A stretch of 64,000 nucleotides of DNA from Leptolinea sp. HRD-7 (GCA_024363285.1 AP024710.1:248001-312000), one strand, 5' to 3'. Shown: positions 1-9,255, counted from the first letter of the stretch. Notes: a model not told the origin generated them from the sequence alone. Translations and numbers: made by a program.

Positions 1-3000
1 CCACGCTTCATCAATTAACCACGCGCGGGAGAGTTCGGCTTCGATTTCTTTTTCATCGGCACCGTCAAATACCGGAGTTATGGCACGGAAACCCATTTGT
101 TTGGCCGCCCATCCAAGATGTGTCTCGAGGATCTGGCCGATGTTCATACGGCCTGGAACACCAAGCGGGTTTAAGATGATGTCCACAGGATTTCCGTCTT
201 CCAGATAGGGCATATCTTCGACAGGAACAACCCGTGATACCACACCTTTATTACCGTGACGGCCAGCCATTTTATCGCCCGCGGTGATCTTGCGGCGCTG
301 AGCTACCGATACGCGGACCATCTTGTCAACACCGGCAGAAAGGTCGGTGTTATCTTCACGGGTGAACACTTTGACATCAACCACTTTACCGCGTTCACCG
401 TGAGGCATGCGTAATGATGTGTCTTTTACGTCTCGAGATTTTTCTCCGAAGATGGCACGCAACAGGCGTTCTTCAGGAGTAAGTTCTTTTTCACCTTTGG
501 GGGTAATCTTGCCGACCAGAATATCATTCGGGCCAACTTCGGCACCAATACGAATGATGCCAGATTCGTCCAAGTCTTTGATCGCGTCTTCACCCACGTT
601 AGGGATATCGCGGGTAATCTCTTCAGGACCCAGTTTGGTATCGCGGGCTTCCACTTCATATTTCTCGATGTGAACCGAGGTGAAGCGGTCATCCTGCACC
701 AGGCGTTCGCTGATCAGAATGGCGTCTTCAAAGTTGCCGCCTTCCCATGAGACAAAGGCAACGACCACGTTCTGTCCGAGTGCCAGGTTGCCCTGATTGG
801 TAGAAGATGAATCAGCCAGGATGTGGCCTTTCTTCACCTTTTGACCTTTGACCACAGCGGGGCGTTGGTCGATGCAGGTACTCTGATTGGAGCGCTGGTA
901 CTTGCGCAGGTTATAGGTCTTAACGCCATTGGCGGAGCGCATGATCACCTGACGGCCCGTAACAGAAATCACTTCACCATCTTCTTCTGCCACTACCACC
1001 TGCCCCGAATCCAGTGCGGCAAACTCTTCCATACCGGTGGAAATGATCGGAATATCCGGGCTCACCAACGGAACAGCCTGGGCCATCATGTTCGAGCCCA
1101 TCAACGCGCGGTTCGCGTCGTCATGCTCGAGGAAGGGGATCAACGCGGCGCTGATACCCACAACCTGGTTCGGCGCGACGTCCATGTAGTTGACGGCATC
1201 TGGCGACTGGATCACGAAGTCATTGTGGTGACGGCAGGTAATGTGCTCTTCCACAAATTCGGAGTGGCGATCGAGAACGGAATTCGCCTGGGCAATGATG
1301 AATTTATCTTCTGCATCCGCAGATAGGTATTCCACCTCATCCGTCACAAACGGGTAAACAAAGATAGTGCGGTTTAATTTGGCAATCGCCGGCAGCATCT
1401 CTTTTGTGATACGGTCGTCTTTTTTGGCGATGACCGTGCCCGATTCTGAGACCAGGTCTTCGCGCAGACGGCGGCCTTCCAGCTTTGGATCGGAAGAAGA
1501 CAGGGCTTTAGAGATGCGGCGGTACGGTGTTTCAATGAAGCCGTATTCATTCACCCGGGCGAATGACGCCAGACGTCCGATCAAACCGATGTTCGGGCCT
1601 TCCGGTGTTTCGATGGGGCAAATACGTCCGTAGTGTGAATGGTGAACATCGCGCACGTCAAACCCGGCACGTTCGCGGCGCAGACCGCCGGGACCCAGGG
1701 CAGACAGTGTGCGTTTATGCCGCAGTTCCGCCAGGGGGTTGGTTTGATCCATGAACTGTGACAACTGACTGCTGCCAAAGAATTCGCGCAACGCGGCCAC
1801 AACAGGCCGGATGTTGATCAGGGAAACGGGCGAAACCTGTTCCTGATCGCGAATGGACATACGCTCTTTAATTACGCGTTCCATACGGCGCATGCCGATG
1901 CGCAGTTTGTTCTGGATCAATTCGCCAACGGTTTTGACACGGCGGTTACCAAGATGGTCGATGTCGTCGCGTTCTTCTTTTTCGTTGTTGATCAGGATCA
2001 TGCGGCGAACCAGGTAGACAATATCCCAGGCGGTCACCGTTCGGTGCGTCACGGGGATCTTGTCAACCAGGTCGAGTTTCTGGTTCAGTTTGTAGCGGCC
2101 GACACGTTCCAGGTCATAATGGCGCTGGTCGAACAACTGCTCGATCATGAAAGCGCGGGCGTTATCCAGGTTGGCCGGATCGCCGGGGCGCATACGCTTG
2201 AAGAATTCCAATAACGCGGCCTGGGCTATGGTGAGACCGCCCGTCAGGTTCCAGATCGGTTCCTGGCGCATGGAATTGGTGATGAACATACGGTCGACAT
2301 TGTTATCGACATCCTGGAAGAGTGATATCAACTCTTCGTCTGAGCCGGTCTTCAGAGGCGATTCCGGAAGGCCGTCACTTACAGCCGCCAGAGCGCGCAG
2401 GAAAATGGTGATCGGTACAGTGCGTTTGCGGTTGAATTTGAGGATGATGTAGTCATTTTTGCGGGTTTCGAATTCCATCCAGGCGCCGCGATCAGGAATC
2501 AGCTTCGCGTTTGCCAGGAAATGGCCGGTTGCCCGGTCTTGTGTGGCTTCGAAATAAACACCCGGAGAGCGAATAAGCTGTGAAACCACCACGCGTTCCG
2601 TGCCGTTGATAATAAAGGTGCCCTTGTCGGTCATCTCAGGGAAATCTCCCAGGAAGATTTCCGTGCGGACCGGACTTGGAACTTCGGGGCCTTCCAACAA
2701 TACCGTGACAAACAACGGAGACGCATAGGTGAGATCGCGTTCCACGCATTCTTCCATCGAATGCTTGGGTTCACCAAATCGGTATCTCAGGTCCCACTCT
2801 TTCAGTCTCTCGTCGTAACTCGGGAAATGCAACCGCATTCCCTTGTTGTAGGATTCGATGGGAGAGATCTCATTGAAGAGATCCCCCAGATTGTCGGTTT
2901 TTAGCCGGCGAAACGAATCCAGTTGAATATCAATTAAATTCGGTAAATTAAAAACAGATGGGATACGCGCGAAATTTTTGGTTTCAAACTCGGAAGCCAT
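1..3000 (-). CDS. rpoB: DNA-directed RNA polymerase subunit beta (3' end cut by window edge)
   Basis: Catalytic beta subunit of RNA polymerase. The first 1000 residues are present and the frame runs off the window edge, so the C-terminus (binding site for beta') is missing. The beta protrusion, lobe and fork regions are in order. The rifampicin cluster ([13 protein letters not shown] through LSALGPGGL) lies at about residues 405-440, and the active-site lysine region [12 protein letters not shown] at about 905-920. The start ATG at 3000 is preceded by AGGAG about 5 nt upstream. A sigma-70-like promoter lies about 75-100 nt upstream. In the rifampicin cluster the residue aligned with E. coli Arg529 is Thr431 (HKRT instead of HKRR). 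Normal beta subunits are about 1100-1350 residues. rpoC would be expected just beyond the edge. Confidence 0.98.
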   Translation of the reverse strand, partial: MASEFETKNFARIPSVFNLPNLIDIQLDSFRRLKTDNLGDLFNEISPIESYNKGMRLHFPSYDERLKEWDLRYRFGEPKHSMEECVERDLTYASPLFVTVLLEGPEVPSPVRTEIFLGDFPEMTDKGTFIINGTERVVVSQLIRSPGVYFEATQDRATGHFLANAKLIPDRGAWMEFETRKNDYIILKFNRKRTVPITIFLRALAAVSDGLPESPLKTGSDEELISLFQDVDNNVDRMFITNSMRQEPIWNLTGGLTIAQAALLEFFKRMRPGDPANLDNARAFMIEQLFDQRHYDLERVGRYKLNQKLDLVDKIPVTHRTVTAWDIVYLVRRMILINNEKEERDDIDHLGNRRVKTVGELIQNKLRIGMRRMERVIKERMSIRDQEQVSPVSLINIRPVVAALREFFGSSQLSQFMDQTNPLAELRHKRTLSALGPGGLRRERAGFDVRDVHHSHYGRICPIETPEGPNIGLIGRLASFARVNEYGFIETPYRRISKALSSSDPKLEGRRLREDLVSESGTVIAKKDDRITKEMLPAIAKLNRTIFVYPFVTDEVEYLSADAEDKFIIAQANSVLDRHSEFVEEHITCRHHNDFVIQSPDAVNYMDVAPNQVVGISAALIPFLEHDDANRALMGSNMMAQAVPLVSPDIPIISTGMEEFAALDSGQVVVAEEDGEVISVTGRQVIMRSANGVKTYNLRKYQRSNQSTCIDQRPAVVKGQKVKKGHILADSSSTNQGNLALGQNVVVAFVSWEGGNFEDAILISERLVQDDRFTSVHIEKYEVEARDTKLGPEEITRDIPNVGEDAIKDLDESGIIRIGAEVGPNDILVGKITPKGEKELTPEERLLRAIFGEKSRDVKDTSLRMPHGERGKVVDVKVFTREDNTDLSAGVDKMVRVSVAQRRKITAGDKMAGRHGNKGVVSRVVPVEDMPYLEDGNPVDIILNPLGVPGRMNIGQILETHLGWAAKQMGFRAITPVFDGADEKEIEAELSRAWLIDEAW

Positions 3001-3071
3001 GTCTACTCCTGGTTAAACGTGGCGAAAGGGGGAGAAAAACCTTCCACCCTTCGATAGTTAGGCAATTGGTG

Positions 3072-3100
3072 AGTATATCAAAAAGAATTGTCAAATGCAA
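3072..3100 (-). promoter_or_regulatory. Sigma-70-like promoter for rpoB
   Basis: Read on the minus strand: -35 TTGCAT (3095-3100), 17-nt spacer, -10 TATACT (3072-3077). A leader of roughly 65 nt to the rpoB ATG follows. A TTGACA also overlaps the spacer but sits too close to the -10. Confidence 0.55.
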
Positions 3101-3169
3101 GTGTTTTTAAAAATTGAAAAATCGGAATCAATGCTTTTCTATTCTACTCGATACTTCTCAATTTATGTC

Positions 3170-3215
3170 CCGGAGAGTCCGCCTATTTTTCAGACAATTC
3201 AGGCGAACTCTCCGG
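3170..3215 (-). terminator. Imperfect inverted repeat after the RNHCP gene
   Basis: Arms CCGGAGAGTCCGCC (3170-3183) and GGCGAACTCTCCGG (3202-3215) pair with one mismatch around an 18-nt loop, 13 nt past the RNHCP stop. No U-run follows on the minus strand, so it may act as an mRNA 3' end hairpin rather than a full intrinsic terminator. Confidence 0.45.
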
Positions 3216-3228
3216 ACTTCAATTCAGG

Positions 3229-3807
3229 TCACGATGCCAGATCCGGCAGTCCATACAGTTGACGGCGGACGATCTGACGTTCTTCGTGTTGAAGGAGCAA
3301 AATAGCCTCCCCTGTTAGCCGTTCACGCAATTCCAGAGGCATTTCAAGTGAAATGGTAAAGATAGTATGGATCACATCCGGGTCATCATCAGCGGCAATG
3401 CGGTTGATGGAGACTTTTCCGCAACCGGTGCACACGTGGATCACCATCAACTCGCCGACGGCACAGCCATACTTTTTGTTCACGCGTTTGACTGTCAACC
3501 CAACGGGTTCCATACGGCTCAGGCAATCTGACTTTCGGTCTCCGGGGGTGATGTCCATGTGGCGTGACCACAAACAGCGCGGGCAGTGGTTGCGATTATT
3601 CACACCTGATAGTTCACGATTTTGTGTAACAAAGAAACCGCAATTTCGGCATTTAAAATTCTGGGTGTCATAAATCACCCGGCCAATTTCTTTCTGCTTG
3701 CGGTCGAATGGAAAATCAGGATTAAACTTTTTCTGCTTAGTTTTGTAATGTACAGGAGCGTTATCATCTTCGAGAAAAAAACGATCCCGGTAAGATTTTG
3801 TAGTCAT
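3229..3807 (-). CDS. RNHCP domain zinc-binding protein
   Basis: 192-residue protein of the RNHCP family (named after that motif), whose function is not established. Four Cys pairs or singles can be seen: CxxC at 53-56, the RNHCPRC motif at 72-78, and another CxxC (CTGC) at 126-129. They suggest one or more zinc ribbons. The family domain is usually under 100 residues; here basic, hydrophilic segments extend both ends. The ATG at 3807 was chosen because the upstream in-frame extension would start at TTG and run through a terminator hairpin. It is transcribed towards rpoB and has its own promoter about 280 nt upstream. The intervening leader is structured and ends in an intrinsic terminator 13 nt before the ATG, so expression is probably set by attenuation. 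A role close to ribosomes or RNA is only a guess. Confidence 0.8.
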   Translation of the reverse strand: MTTKSYRDRFFLEDDNAPVHYKTKQKKFNPDFPFDRKQKEIGRVIYDTQNFKCRNCGFFVTQNRELSGVNNRNHCPRCLWSRHMDITPGDRKSDCLSRMEPVGLTVKRVNKKYGCAVGELMVIHVCTGCGKVSINRIAADDDPDVIHTIFTISLEMPLELRERLTGEAILLLQHEERQIVRRQLYGLPDLAS

Positions 3808-3819
3808 AAAAAATACCTG

Positions 3820-3850
3820 AAATAAAAACAGCCACGGTTTCCCGCGGCTG
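3820..3850 (-). terminator. Intrinsic terminator (attenuator candidate) in the RNHCP leader
   Basis: On the minus strand: CAGCCGCGG, tetraloop GAAA (GNRA type), CCGUGGCUG with one G-U pair, then UUUUUAUUU. It ends about 13 nt before the RNHCP ATG and about 230 nt after the promoter at 4089-4116. A short frame (ATG at 3857, 17 codons) crosses it and its TGA overlaps the RNHCP ATG as ATGA, but that frame has no RBS. Confidence 0.7.
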
Positions 3851-3938
3851 TCTGCATAAGAATAATCTAATTTCAGAACGTACAAAACGACTAAGGCATT
3901 CCCCCATTCATGCGCGGTCGGTGTATGTCTTTAAATGC

Positions 3939-3969
3939 AAACCACGGGACAAGACGATACCCGTGGTTT
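3939..3969. other. Perfect 10-bp hairpin in the RNHCP leader
   Basis: AAACCACGGG (3939-3948) pairs with CCCGTGGTTT (3960-3969) around an 11-nt loop. Neither strand has a U-run after it. It lies in the middle of the 280-nt leader of the RNHCP gene and is probably an RNA structural element there. Confidence 0.55.
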
Positions 3970-4088
3970 GATGATTTAATCGAAATGTTATTCGGAATCA
4001 CAAACTACAGGCATGTCCCTGCATTGAGTATGACTACAACGACCGAAGCGATATTATTCAAACAGCATCCTTTATTAATAATGGAAAC

Positions 4089-4116
4089 ATTATCCCATAA
4101 ATGCCGTGCCTGTCAA
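4089..4116 (-). promoter_or_regulatory. Sigma-70-like promoter for the RNHCP gene
   Basis: On the minus strand: TTGACA (4111-4116), 16-nt spacer, GATAAT (4089-4094). It lies downstream of the CPBP gene stop and faces the RNHCP gene. From here to 3807 there is no convincing gene; the stretch holds the hairpin at 3939-3969 and the terminator at 3820-3850. Confidence 0.6.
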
Positions 4117-4170
4117 TGAACAGAAAAGGATTACGCATTCAGAGTTTTACTTTCTCACTGATCCCGATAA

Positions 4171-4920
4171 TTACAGGAAAAAAGCAAAAGGCAGTAAAAG
4201 CAATACACCCGTCACAATATTCGGGACTATATCCATCAATGAGCCTTTTCGGTCGAAAAGCATTAACCCTATTCCTCCCAGCGAATTGTTAACCGCGTGA
4301 AATAACAATGCCGGCCAGATGCTTCCCGACTGAATGGTGATCAATGCCATTGGCATTGAGAGGCAAACACACATAAATGGATAGAGAATGAACGCTTCAG
4401 CCCAGAAATGTGAACCCATGTTAAAGCCTTTTAACGCGATGGGCGCGTGCCAGATTCCCCAGACCAAACCCAGGATCACAATACCAGTTACCACGCCGAA
4501 CTCGTCTATCAGCAATTTTTGCAGGAAACCCCGCCAGCCAATTTCTTCCCCGGCAATGAAGATCAAAATAAGCAGCACATTCAACGGGAGCTCAAGAATA
4601 GATTTACGCCAGTCAATGCCGTCTTTCATCTGGTAATGAAAAACAAAACGCATAAGAAAAACATTGACTATGAAAACCACGAGTGGAATCACAATTCCCG
4701 CGGCAATATATACGAGATCAAATTTGTAGAATGACAGGTATCCAAAGCTCCACGTTCTTTGGAGAAAGTGAAAAACAAGAATAGAAATGACAGCCGGTAG
4801 AAATGTGTAAAACGTGGGAAAAGCCTTCCACTGGGCAGAGTTCTTATTCCAGATACCGGATGCTGCGAATCCGATGGCAAAAGAAATTCCCAGTATGGAT
4901 GTGATCAGAATTAAATACAT
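4171..4920 (-). CDS. CPBP family intramembrane metalloprotease
   Basis: 249-residue polytopic membrane protein of the CPBP (CAAX protease / bacteriocin-processing, Abi) family. The motifs are present: EExxxR as EEIGWRG at 125-131, a His motif in GIWHAP at 156-160, and HxxxN in HAVNN at 208-212. About seven to eight hydrophobic segments can be counted. The family cleaves or processes membrane-associated peptides or gives bacteriocin immunity; the substrate here is unknown. The ATG at 4920 is preceded by GGAGAG. The upstream in-frame extension is hydrophilic and overlaps the pit gene, so it was rejected. The gene lies 59 nt after pit on the same strand and may be co-transcribed with it. Confidence 0.85.
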   Translation of the reverse strand: MYLILITSILGISFAIGFAASGIWNKNSAQWKAFPTFYTFLPAVISILVFHFLQRTWSFGYLSFYKFDLVYIAAGIVIPLVVFIVNVFLMRFVFHYQMKDGIDWRKSILELPLNVLLILIFIAGEEIGWRGFLQKLLIDEFGVVTGIVILGLVWGIWHAPIALKGFNMGSHFWAEAFILYPFMCVCLSMPMALITIQSGSIWPALLFHAVNNSLGGIGLMLFDRKGSLMDIVPNIVTGVLLLLPFAFFL

Positions 4921-4979
4921 ACTCTCTCCAGCATCATGAGTAATTTTGAGATTTCGCCTTCGGTCATCCCGGGAACGGG

Positions 4980-5966
4980 TTATATTGTAAACAACCGCAG
5001 GATACCATACATCCCTGCCGCCAGTAAACCAGAAAATGGTATGGTTATCAACCAGGCTGCCAGAATATTGCCTGCCAGATTCCACCTCACCTTATTGATC
5101 CGGTCGGCCGCTCCCACCCCCATAATGGCCGAACTGACAACCTGTGTGGTGCTCACCGGTCCCCCCAGAAATGCCGCCCCCAGAATTACGCCGGCTGCCG
5201 TTACCTGGGCGCTAAAACCGTGAACCGGCCGGACGCGGAAGAACCCGGCACCCAATGTCTTGATCAATCTCCAACCGCCAGAAACCGTCCCGAGGGCGAT
5301 TGCCAGTGCGCTAATGCCCACAACCCAAAGTGGAACTTCGAAAGTCGAAAGTGTACCTGTGGTCACCAGTCCCAGTGTGATGATACCCATGGTCTTCTGC
5401 GCGTCGTTCGCGCCGTGACTAAGCGCCAACCCGATACCGGTCAGCACTTGAACTCGTTTGAAAAAATAGTTAATCTTCATAGACGCGCCGGCCGATAACC
5501 AGTAAACCAGTTTGGTAAAAACGAAACCGGCGGCAAGTCCGATTACTGGAGAAAGAAACAGAGCAATAAAGACTTTGTTCAGCCCTTCGATCCTTATGCC
5601 ACCGAATCCCACCCCGGTTGCCGCGGCGCCTATCAACCCGCCGATCAGAGCGTGTGACGAACTGCTGGGAATTCCAAGATACCATGTAAGCAGATTCCAC
5701 AATATTGCTCCGCCCAGAGCGGATAACAGTACCGGCATGGTCATATGGACTGGCGGTATGATCTCTGAACCAATCGTTTTCGCCACGGCCACTCCGAACA
5801 GGAAAGGACCACAAAACTCTGAGACGGCCGTCAGACTCAGTGCCCATTTGGGTGAAAGTGACCGGCTGGATATGATGGTGGCTACAATATTGCTCGAATC
5901 ATGAATTCCATTTAAGAAATCGAAAAACAACGCCAGAACGATAAGTGCGATTAGCTGACCGTCCAC
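4980..5966 (-). CDS. pit: Inorganic phosphate transporter, PiT family
   Basis: 328-residue integral membrane protein that takes up phosphate, or metal-phosphate, driven by a cation gradient. The duplicated PiT signature is visible: FDFLNGIHDSSNIVAT near residues 15-30 and the related SHGANDAQKTMGI segment at about 200-213. GIPSSSSHALIGG follows at 99-110 and a second GGPVSTTQ-type segment lies near residue 275. About ten hydrophobic helices. It starts 7 nt after the DUF47 gene, a common arrangement in which the DUF47 (PhoU-like) protein modulates the transporter. No pho box was identified. Confidence 0.93.
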   Translation of the reverse strand: MDGQLIALIVLALFFDFLNGIHDSSNIVATIISSRSLSPKWALSLTAVSEFCGPFLFGVAVAKTIGSEIIPPVHMTMPVLLSALGGAILWNLLTWYLGIPSSSSHALIGGLIGAAATGVGFGGIRIEGLNKVFIALFLSPVIGLAAGFVFTKLVYWLSAGASMKINYFFKRVQVLTGIGLALSHGANDAQKTMGIITLGLVTTGTLSTFEVPLWVVGISALAIALGTVSGGWRLIKTLGAGFFRVRPVHGFSAQVTAAGVILGAAFLGGPVSTTQVVSSAIMGVGAADRINKVRWNLAGNILAAWLITIPFSGLLAAGMYGILRLFTI

Positions 5967-5973
5967 CGGCGCC

Positions 5974-6603
5974 TCAGGCGATTTTCAAAATAATATCCGA
6001 GATGACATTTGCCGCCTGATTTTGGCGGTCTGCCGCGTTACTCAAATGACGGTAAATTTCGCGGATTTTTAGCACCGTCATAATATGTTTGATATCTTTC
6101 GCTTCCTGGAAGAGATCCGCCAGGGCTTCACGATAGGTAGTTTCCACCTGATGTTCGATCCGCCGGGCTGTATTCGCGTGTTCGGTGGCCACCGCGTAAT
6201 GCTTATCTTCTATCCGTAAAACGGCCAGATGCAATTCTTTCGCGGCTTCTGCCAGCAGGTCAGCCATCTTTTGCATTTGCGGTGTGGGAGTGACATCCAG
6301 GATTTCCATTTCTTCCACCGTAGTACTGGAATACCGCAGAATCTCATCAAAATCGCGGGAAAGGGCAAAAATATCTTCCCTGTCAAATGGCGTGACAAAG
6401 GTGTTCATTAATTCTTCGATCATGATTCGCCGCATTTCCACAGCCTGGCCCTCGGTGGCCACAATTTCTTTTGCCGCGTTGGAACTGCGTTTTTTCAGGT
6501 AATGGGTCAGCAAGTCAAGTCCTTTGACTGTAATTTCCGTCTGCTCAACCAGCATGATCATAAATTTATTGGGCTTGGGTTTGAAGATGTCTCGAAATTT
6601 CAT
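5974..6603 (-). CDS. DUF47 family protein (PhoU-like PiT accessory protein)
   Basis: 209-residue, almost entirely helical cytoplasmic protein of the DUF47 / PhoU-like superfamily. The FKPKPNKFMIMLVEQ start and the heptad-like Glu/Arg-rich helices fit the family, which binds metal clusters and tunes phosphate uptake by PiT transporters. It is the first gene of a two-gene unit with pit (7-nt gap). The ATG at 6603 is preceded by AGGA. It is transcribed divergently from the secreted SUMF1-domain gene at 6732; the 128-nt gap should hold both promoters. Confidence 0.9.
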   Translation of the reverse strand: MKFRDIFKPKPNKFMIMLVEQTEITVKGLDLLTHYLKKRSSNAAKEIVATEGQAVEMRRIMIEELMNTFVTPFDREDIFALSRDFDEILRYSSTTVEEMEILDVTPTPQMQKMADLLAEAAKELHLAVLRIEDKHYAVATEHANTARRIEHQVETTYREALADLFQEAKDIKHIMTVLKIREIYRHLSNAADRQNQAANVISDIILKIA

Positions 6604-6731
6604 ACAGGTCCTGGTTCCTGAGATCAGTTCTCATCCGGAATGCGATGTCAATAGTTAAACTATACTCATATTCAATCATATACATTTATGCAAAATGCAT
6701 ACCAATCTGCTTTTATGGGAGACAAAGCCCC

Positions 6732-7628
6732 ATGAAAATGATCACAACCGGGTTGACAGGTATTATGGTTCTTCTGATGTTTTCCATATCAATGTCCCCG
6801 GGAGGTGTAATGGCAGAATTACCACCCTGCATCAACCCGGGTGAAATATGGGTTTCATCGACAGACGGCGCTGAAATGGTGTGCGTGCCGGGTGGTCCGT
6901 TCCTGATGGGAGCCTCTGTGAAAGACACTCTGGCGGATGATGACGAGAAGCCGCAGCATGTTGTAGAACTATCCCCATTCTGGATCGACCGGATGGAGGT
7001 TACCAATGCTCAATATGCTGCCTGTATGGCAGCCGGTGCCTGCCAACCGGAAATTTACGAAACCAGCGCGCTGACCTACATTCCTTATTCTGTTCATCCG
7101 GATTATCAGCACCACCCCGCCCTGATCTATAATTACGATGATGCGGAAGATTACTGCCGCTGGGCAGGGCGGCGGCTGCCTACCGAAGCGGAATGGGAGA
7201 AAGCCGCCCGTAGTTCAGACGGACGAATGTACCCCTGGGGAAATGTATTGGACTGTGAACACGCGAACTACTATTTGTGCAATCACGTCCCTGAATTCGA
7301 TCCACGAAATCCGCGCTGCGGATACAGCAGTTTCTGCCGCACGGCCCGAGTTGACGATTACCCGAGAGGCGCGAGCCCGTATGGCGTTCTGAATATGTCA
7401 GGTAATGTGTGGGAATGGGTATCGGACTACTATGACCCTGATTATTACCGTGTGTCAGCCGGATATGACCCTACGGGACCTGAATCGGGTGAATTCCACA
7501 CGCGCCGGGGAGGAGGAGCCTCCAGTCTTTCAGCCGATGTTCGGGTCACTGCGCGGGCCAGTGGGAAGGGCGAGCATTATTATGACGGCCAGATGGGTTT
7601 TCGGTGCGCGGTTGATTCGGGAGAATAG
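6732..7628 (+). CDS. Secreted SUMF1 (formylglycine-generating enzyme-like) domain protein
   Basis: 298 residues with an N-terminal signal peptide (about 1-28: Lys, hydrophobic core, then a VMA|E-like cleavage site) and one SUMF1/FGE-sulfatase fold domain. Family landmarks: GGPFLMGAS, FWIDRMEVTNAQYAAC, WAGRRLPTEAEWEKAAR, GNVWEWVSDYYD and the terminal MGFRCAVD. The segment where true FGEs carry the copper-binding, redox-active Cys pair reads RRGGGASSLSADVRVTARAS with no Cys, so sulfatase activation is unlikely. It is better described as an exported SUMF1-domain protein of unknown function. The ATG at 6732 has GGGAG upstream; a hydrophilic in-frame extension from 6645 was rejected. Several other Cys residues may form disulfides outside the cell. 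Confidence 0.85.
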   Translation: MKMITTGLTGIMVLLMFSISMSPGGVMAELPPCINPGEIWVSSTDGAEMVCVPGGPFLMGASVKDTLADDDEKPQHVVELSPFWIDRMEVTNAQYAACMAAGACQPEIYETSALTYIPYSVHPDYQHHPALIYNYDDAEDYCRWAGRRLPTEAEWEKAARSSDGRMYPWGNVLDCEHANYYLCNHVPEFDPRNPRCGYSSFCRTARVDDYPRGASPYGVLNMSGNVWEWVSDYYDPDYYRVSAGYDPTGPESGEFHTRRGGGASSLSADVRVTARASGKGEHYYDGQMGFRCAVDSGE

Positions 7629-7682
7629 TTCTTTTGAATCGCTGAAGGGAAATCATTCGATTCCAATTTTCCCCACGTTTTC

Positions 7683-7720
7683 TACTCCCCCATTTTTCTG
7701 AACGGAAAAATGGGGGAGTA
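7683..7720. terminator. 15-bp perfect hairpin between convergent genes
   Basis: TACTCCCCCATTTTT (7683-7697) and AAAAATGGGGGAGTA (7706-7720) pair fully around an 8-nt loop. It lies between the convergent SUMF1 gene (ends 7628) and the lyase gene (ends 7743). The A/T run is built into the stem, so it can work in both directions. No further U-run is seen. Confidence 0.7.
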
Positions 7721-7742
7721 CTCTTACCGAAGGATTAAAAGA

Positions 7743-9188
7743 TTAACAGTCTTCGCCAAAATCCTTAATAAAGGCTTTTTGAAGGTTTTCCGCCCACGGG
7801 CTGACAGTTTGCAGTTTGCCGAAAAAGAAACGCAATACCGGCGGCTCTTCTATGAATTTGAGCCCCCCAACCAGATCACGATGGTTGTGTAACCAGGCGA
7901 TACGGTCAGCCGCGTAATCCAACTGGCTCATGGTGTACACCCGGCGTGGAACGGCCAGACGCGCTAATTCCAGGTCGGCCATTACATCATTACCCTGCGC
8001 GTCTCGATCGGTCGAGATCGTACCGCGTTCCATGCTGCGGATGCCGGATACCAGGTAGATAGCCGCGGCGAGCGCGCCAGCCGGGTATTCCGGCTGCGGA
8101 ATGTGCGGTAGGAAGCGGCGCGCGTCCACATGACAGGCCAGTCCACCAGCGGGGGTGACTACCGGAACACCCTTCTCTTTCAGACGATCGACAAAGTACT
8201 CAATGAAATCCGCGCCGCTGCTGGCAACTTCCTGCTCGGTCATTTCGCGCAAACCAACGGCCATGGCTTCGATCTCTTTGGTGGACATTCCACCATATGT
8301 GGCGAAGCCTTCATATACGGGCAGCCAGGGAAGGATCTGGTCATAGAATTTCTTTTGATTGGTGGCGATCATACCGCCACGCACAGCCGCGCTCTTGCGG
8401 CCGGACATGTAGAAGATGTCCACATATTTCATCAAGTCTTTGAGGATTTCTTTTATCGAGCGTCCATCAAAGCCTTTTTCGCGGCTCTGGATGAAATACG
8501 CGTTTTCCGAAATCAAGCTGCCATCAAATACGAGCGGAATTTTGTGTTTTGACGCCATATCTTTGACTTTGCGCAGGTTATCCAATGAAAATGGCTGGCC
8601 ACCGATCAGGTTAGTGGTGGCTTCCATACGCACGTAGGCGATCTTTTCTGCTCCGTACGTTTTGATAGCTTCTTCAAATTTATTCAGATCGAGATTTCCT
8701 TTAAAGGGTATATCGCTATCGGTGATCAGCGCGTCATCGGTGAAAATTTCAAGTACTTTTCCTCCCACCTGCTCCACATGCGCTTTGGATGTGGTGAAAT
8801 GGTAATTCATCAAAACCACATCTCCCGGTTTGATGAATGATTTAGCCAGCAAATGTTCAGCGGCCCGCCCCTGGTGTGCCGGTATTACATAGTCAAACCC
8901 AAAGACTTCTTTGACGGCATCCGCGAGGCGGAAGAAACTCTCGCTGCCGGCATAGGCGTCATCGGCACGCATCATGGCCGCGAGCTGGTTATCGCTCATG
9001 GCGTTTGTGCCGCTGTCAGTCAACATATCCAGGAACACATCACGGGTACGCAGCAGGAATGTGTTATATCCTGCTTCTTTGATGGCAGCCGCGCGCCGTT
9101 TGATGGGAGGCAGTTGGGTGCTTTGCACAATACGGATCTTGTGCATTTCAATGGGAATGGATCGTCCGTCTGACAGTTGAATCTTCAT
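7743..9188 (-). CDS. Tryptophanase / tyrosine phenol-lyase family protein (PLP beta-eliminating lyase)
   Basis: 481 residues, full family length. PLP-dependent beta-elimination of an aromatic amino acid to pyruvate, ammonia and indole or phenol. Landmarks: EAGYNTFLLRTRDVFLDML, LTDSGTNAMSD (57-66), AHQGRAAEHLL, TTNLIGGQPFS, and the PLP lysine in MSGRKSA (Lys265). The residue before it is Arg264, where both classical enzymes have Lys. DARRF (355-359) and SMERG (385-389) match tyrosine phenol-lyase rather than E. coli TnaA, whose counterparts are VDAGK and AVEIG, so the substrate cannot be assigned safely. The ATG at 9188 follows AGGAGGAAACACA, a strong RBS; the earlier in-frame start lies in the leader. 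No amino-acid permease is adjacent. Expression is probably controlled by the attenuator-like leader upstream. Confidence 0.88.
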   Translation of the reverse strand: MKIQLSDGRSIPIEMHKIRIVQSTQLPPIKRRAAAIKEAGYNTFLLRTRDVFLDMLTDSGTNAMSDNQLAAMMRADDAYAGSESFFRLADAVKEVFGFDYVIPAHQGRAAEHLLAKSFIKPGDVVLMNYHFTTSKAHVEQVGGKVLEIFTDDALITDSDIPFKGNLDLNKFEEAIKTYGAEKIAYVRMEATTNLIGGQPFSLDNLRKVKDMASKHKIPLVFDGSLISENAYFIQSREKGFDGRSIKEILKDLMKYVDIFYMSGRKSAAVRGGMIATNQKKFYDQILPWLPVYEGFATYGGMSTKEIEAMAVGLREMTEQEVASSGADFIEYFVDRLKEKGVPVVTPAGGLACHVDARRFLPHIPQPEYPAGALAAAIYLVSGIRSMERGTISTDRDAQGNDVMADLELARLAVPRRVYTMSQLDYAADRIAWLHNHRDLVGGLKFIEEPPVLRFFFGKLQTVSPWAENLQKAFIKDFGEDC

Positions 9189-9255
9189 TGTGTTTCCTCC
9201 TGATGGATAAATAAAAATATCTCCGCCGCGCCAAAGTGCGCGGGAGTTGGATGTG

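Noticed and set aside
3804..3857. 17-codon frame ending in ATGA at the RNHCP start
   Set aside because: It has no RBS and lies across the terminator hairpin; more likely chance than a leader peptide.
6645..6731. N-terminal extension of the SUMF1 protein
   Set aside because: The extension would bury the signal peptide and lacks an RBS; the ATG at 6732 has one.
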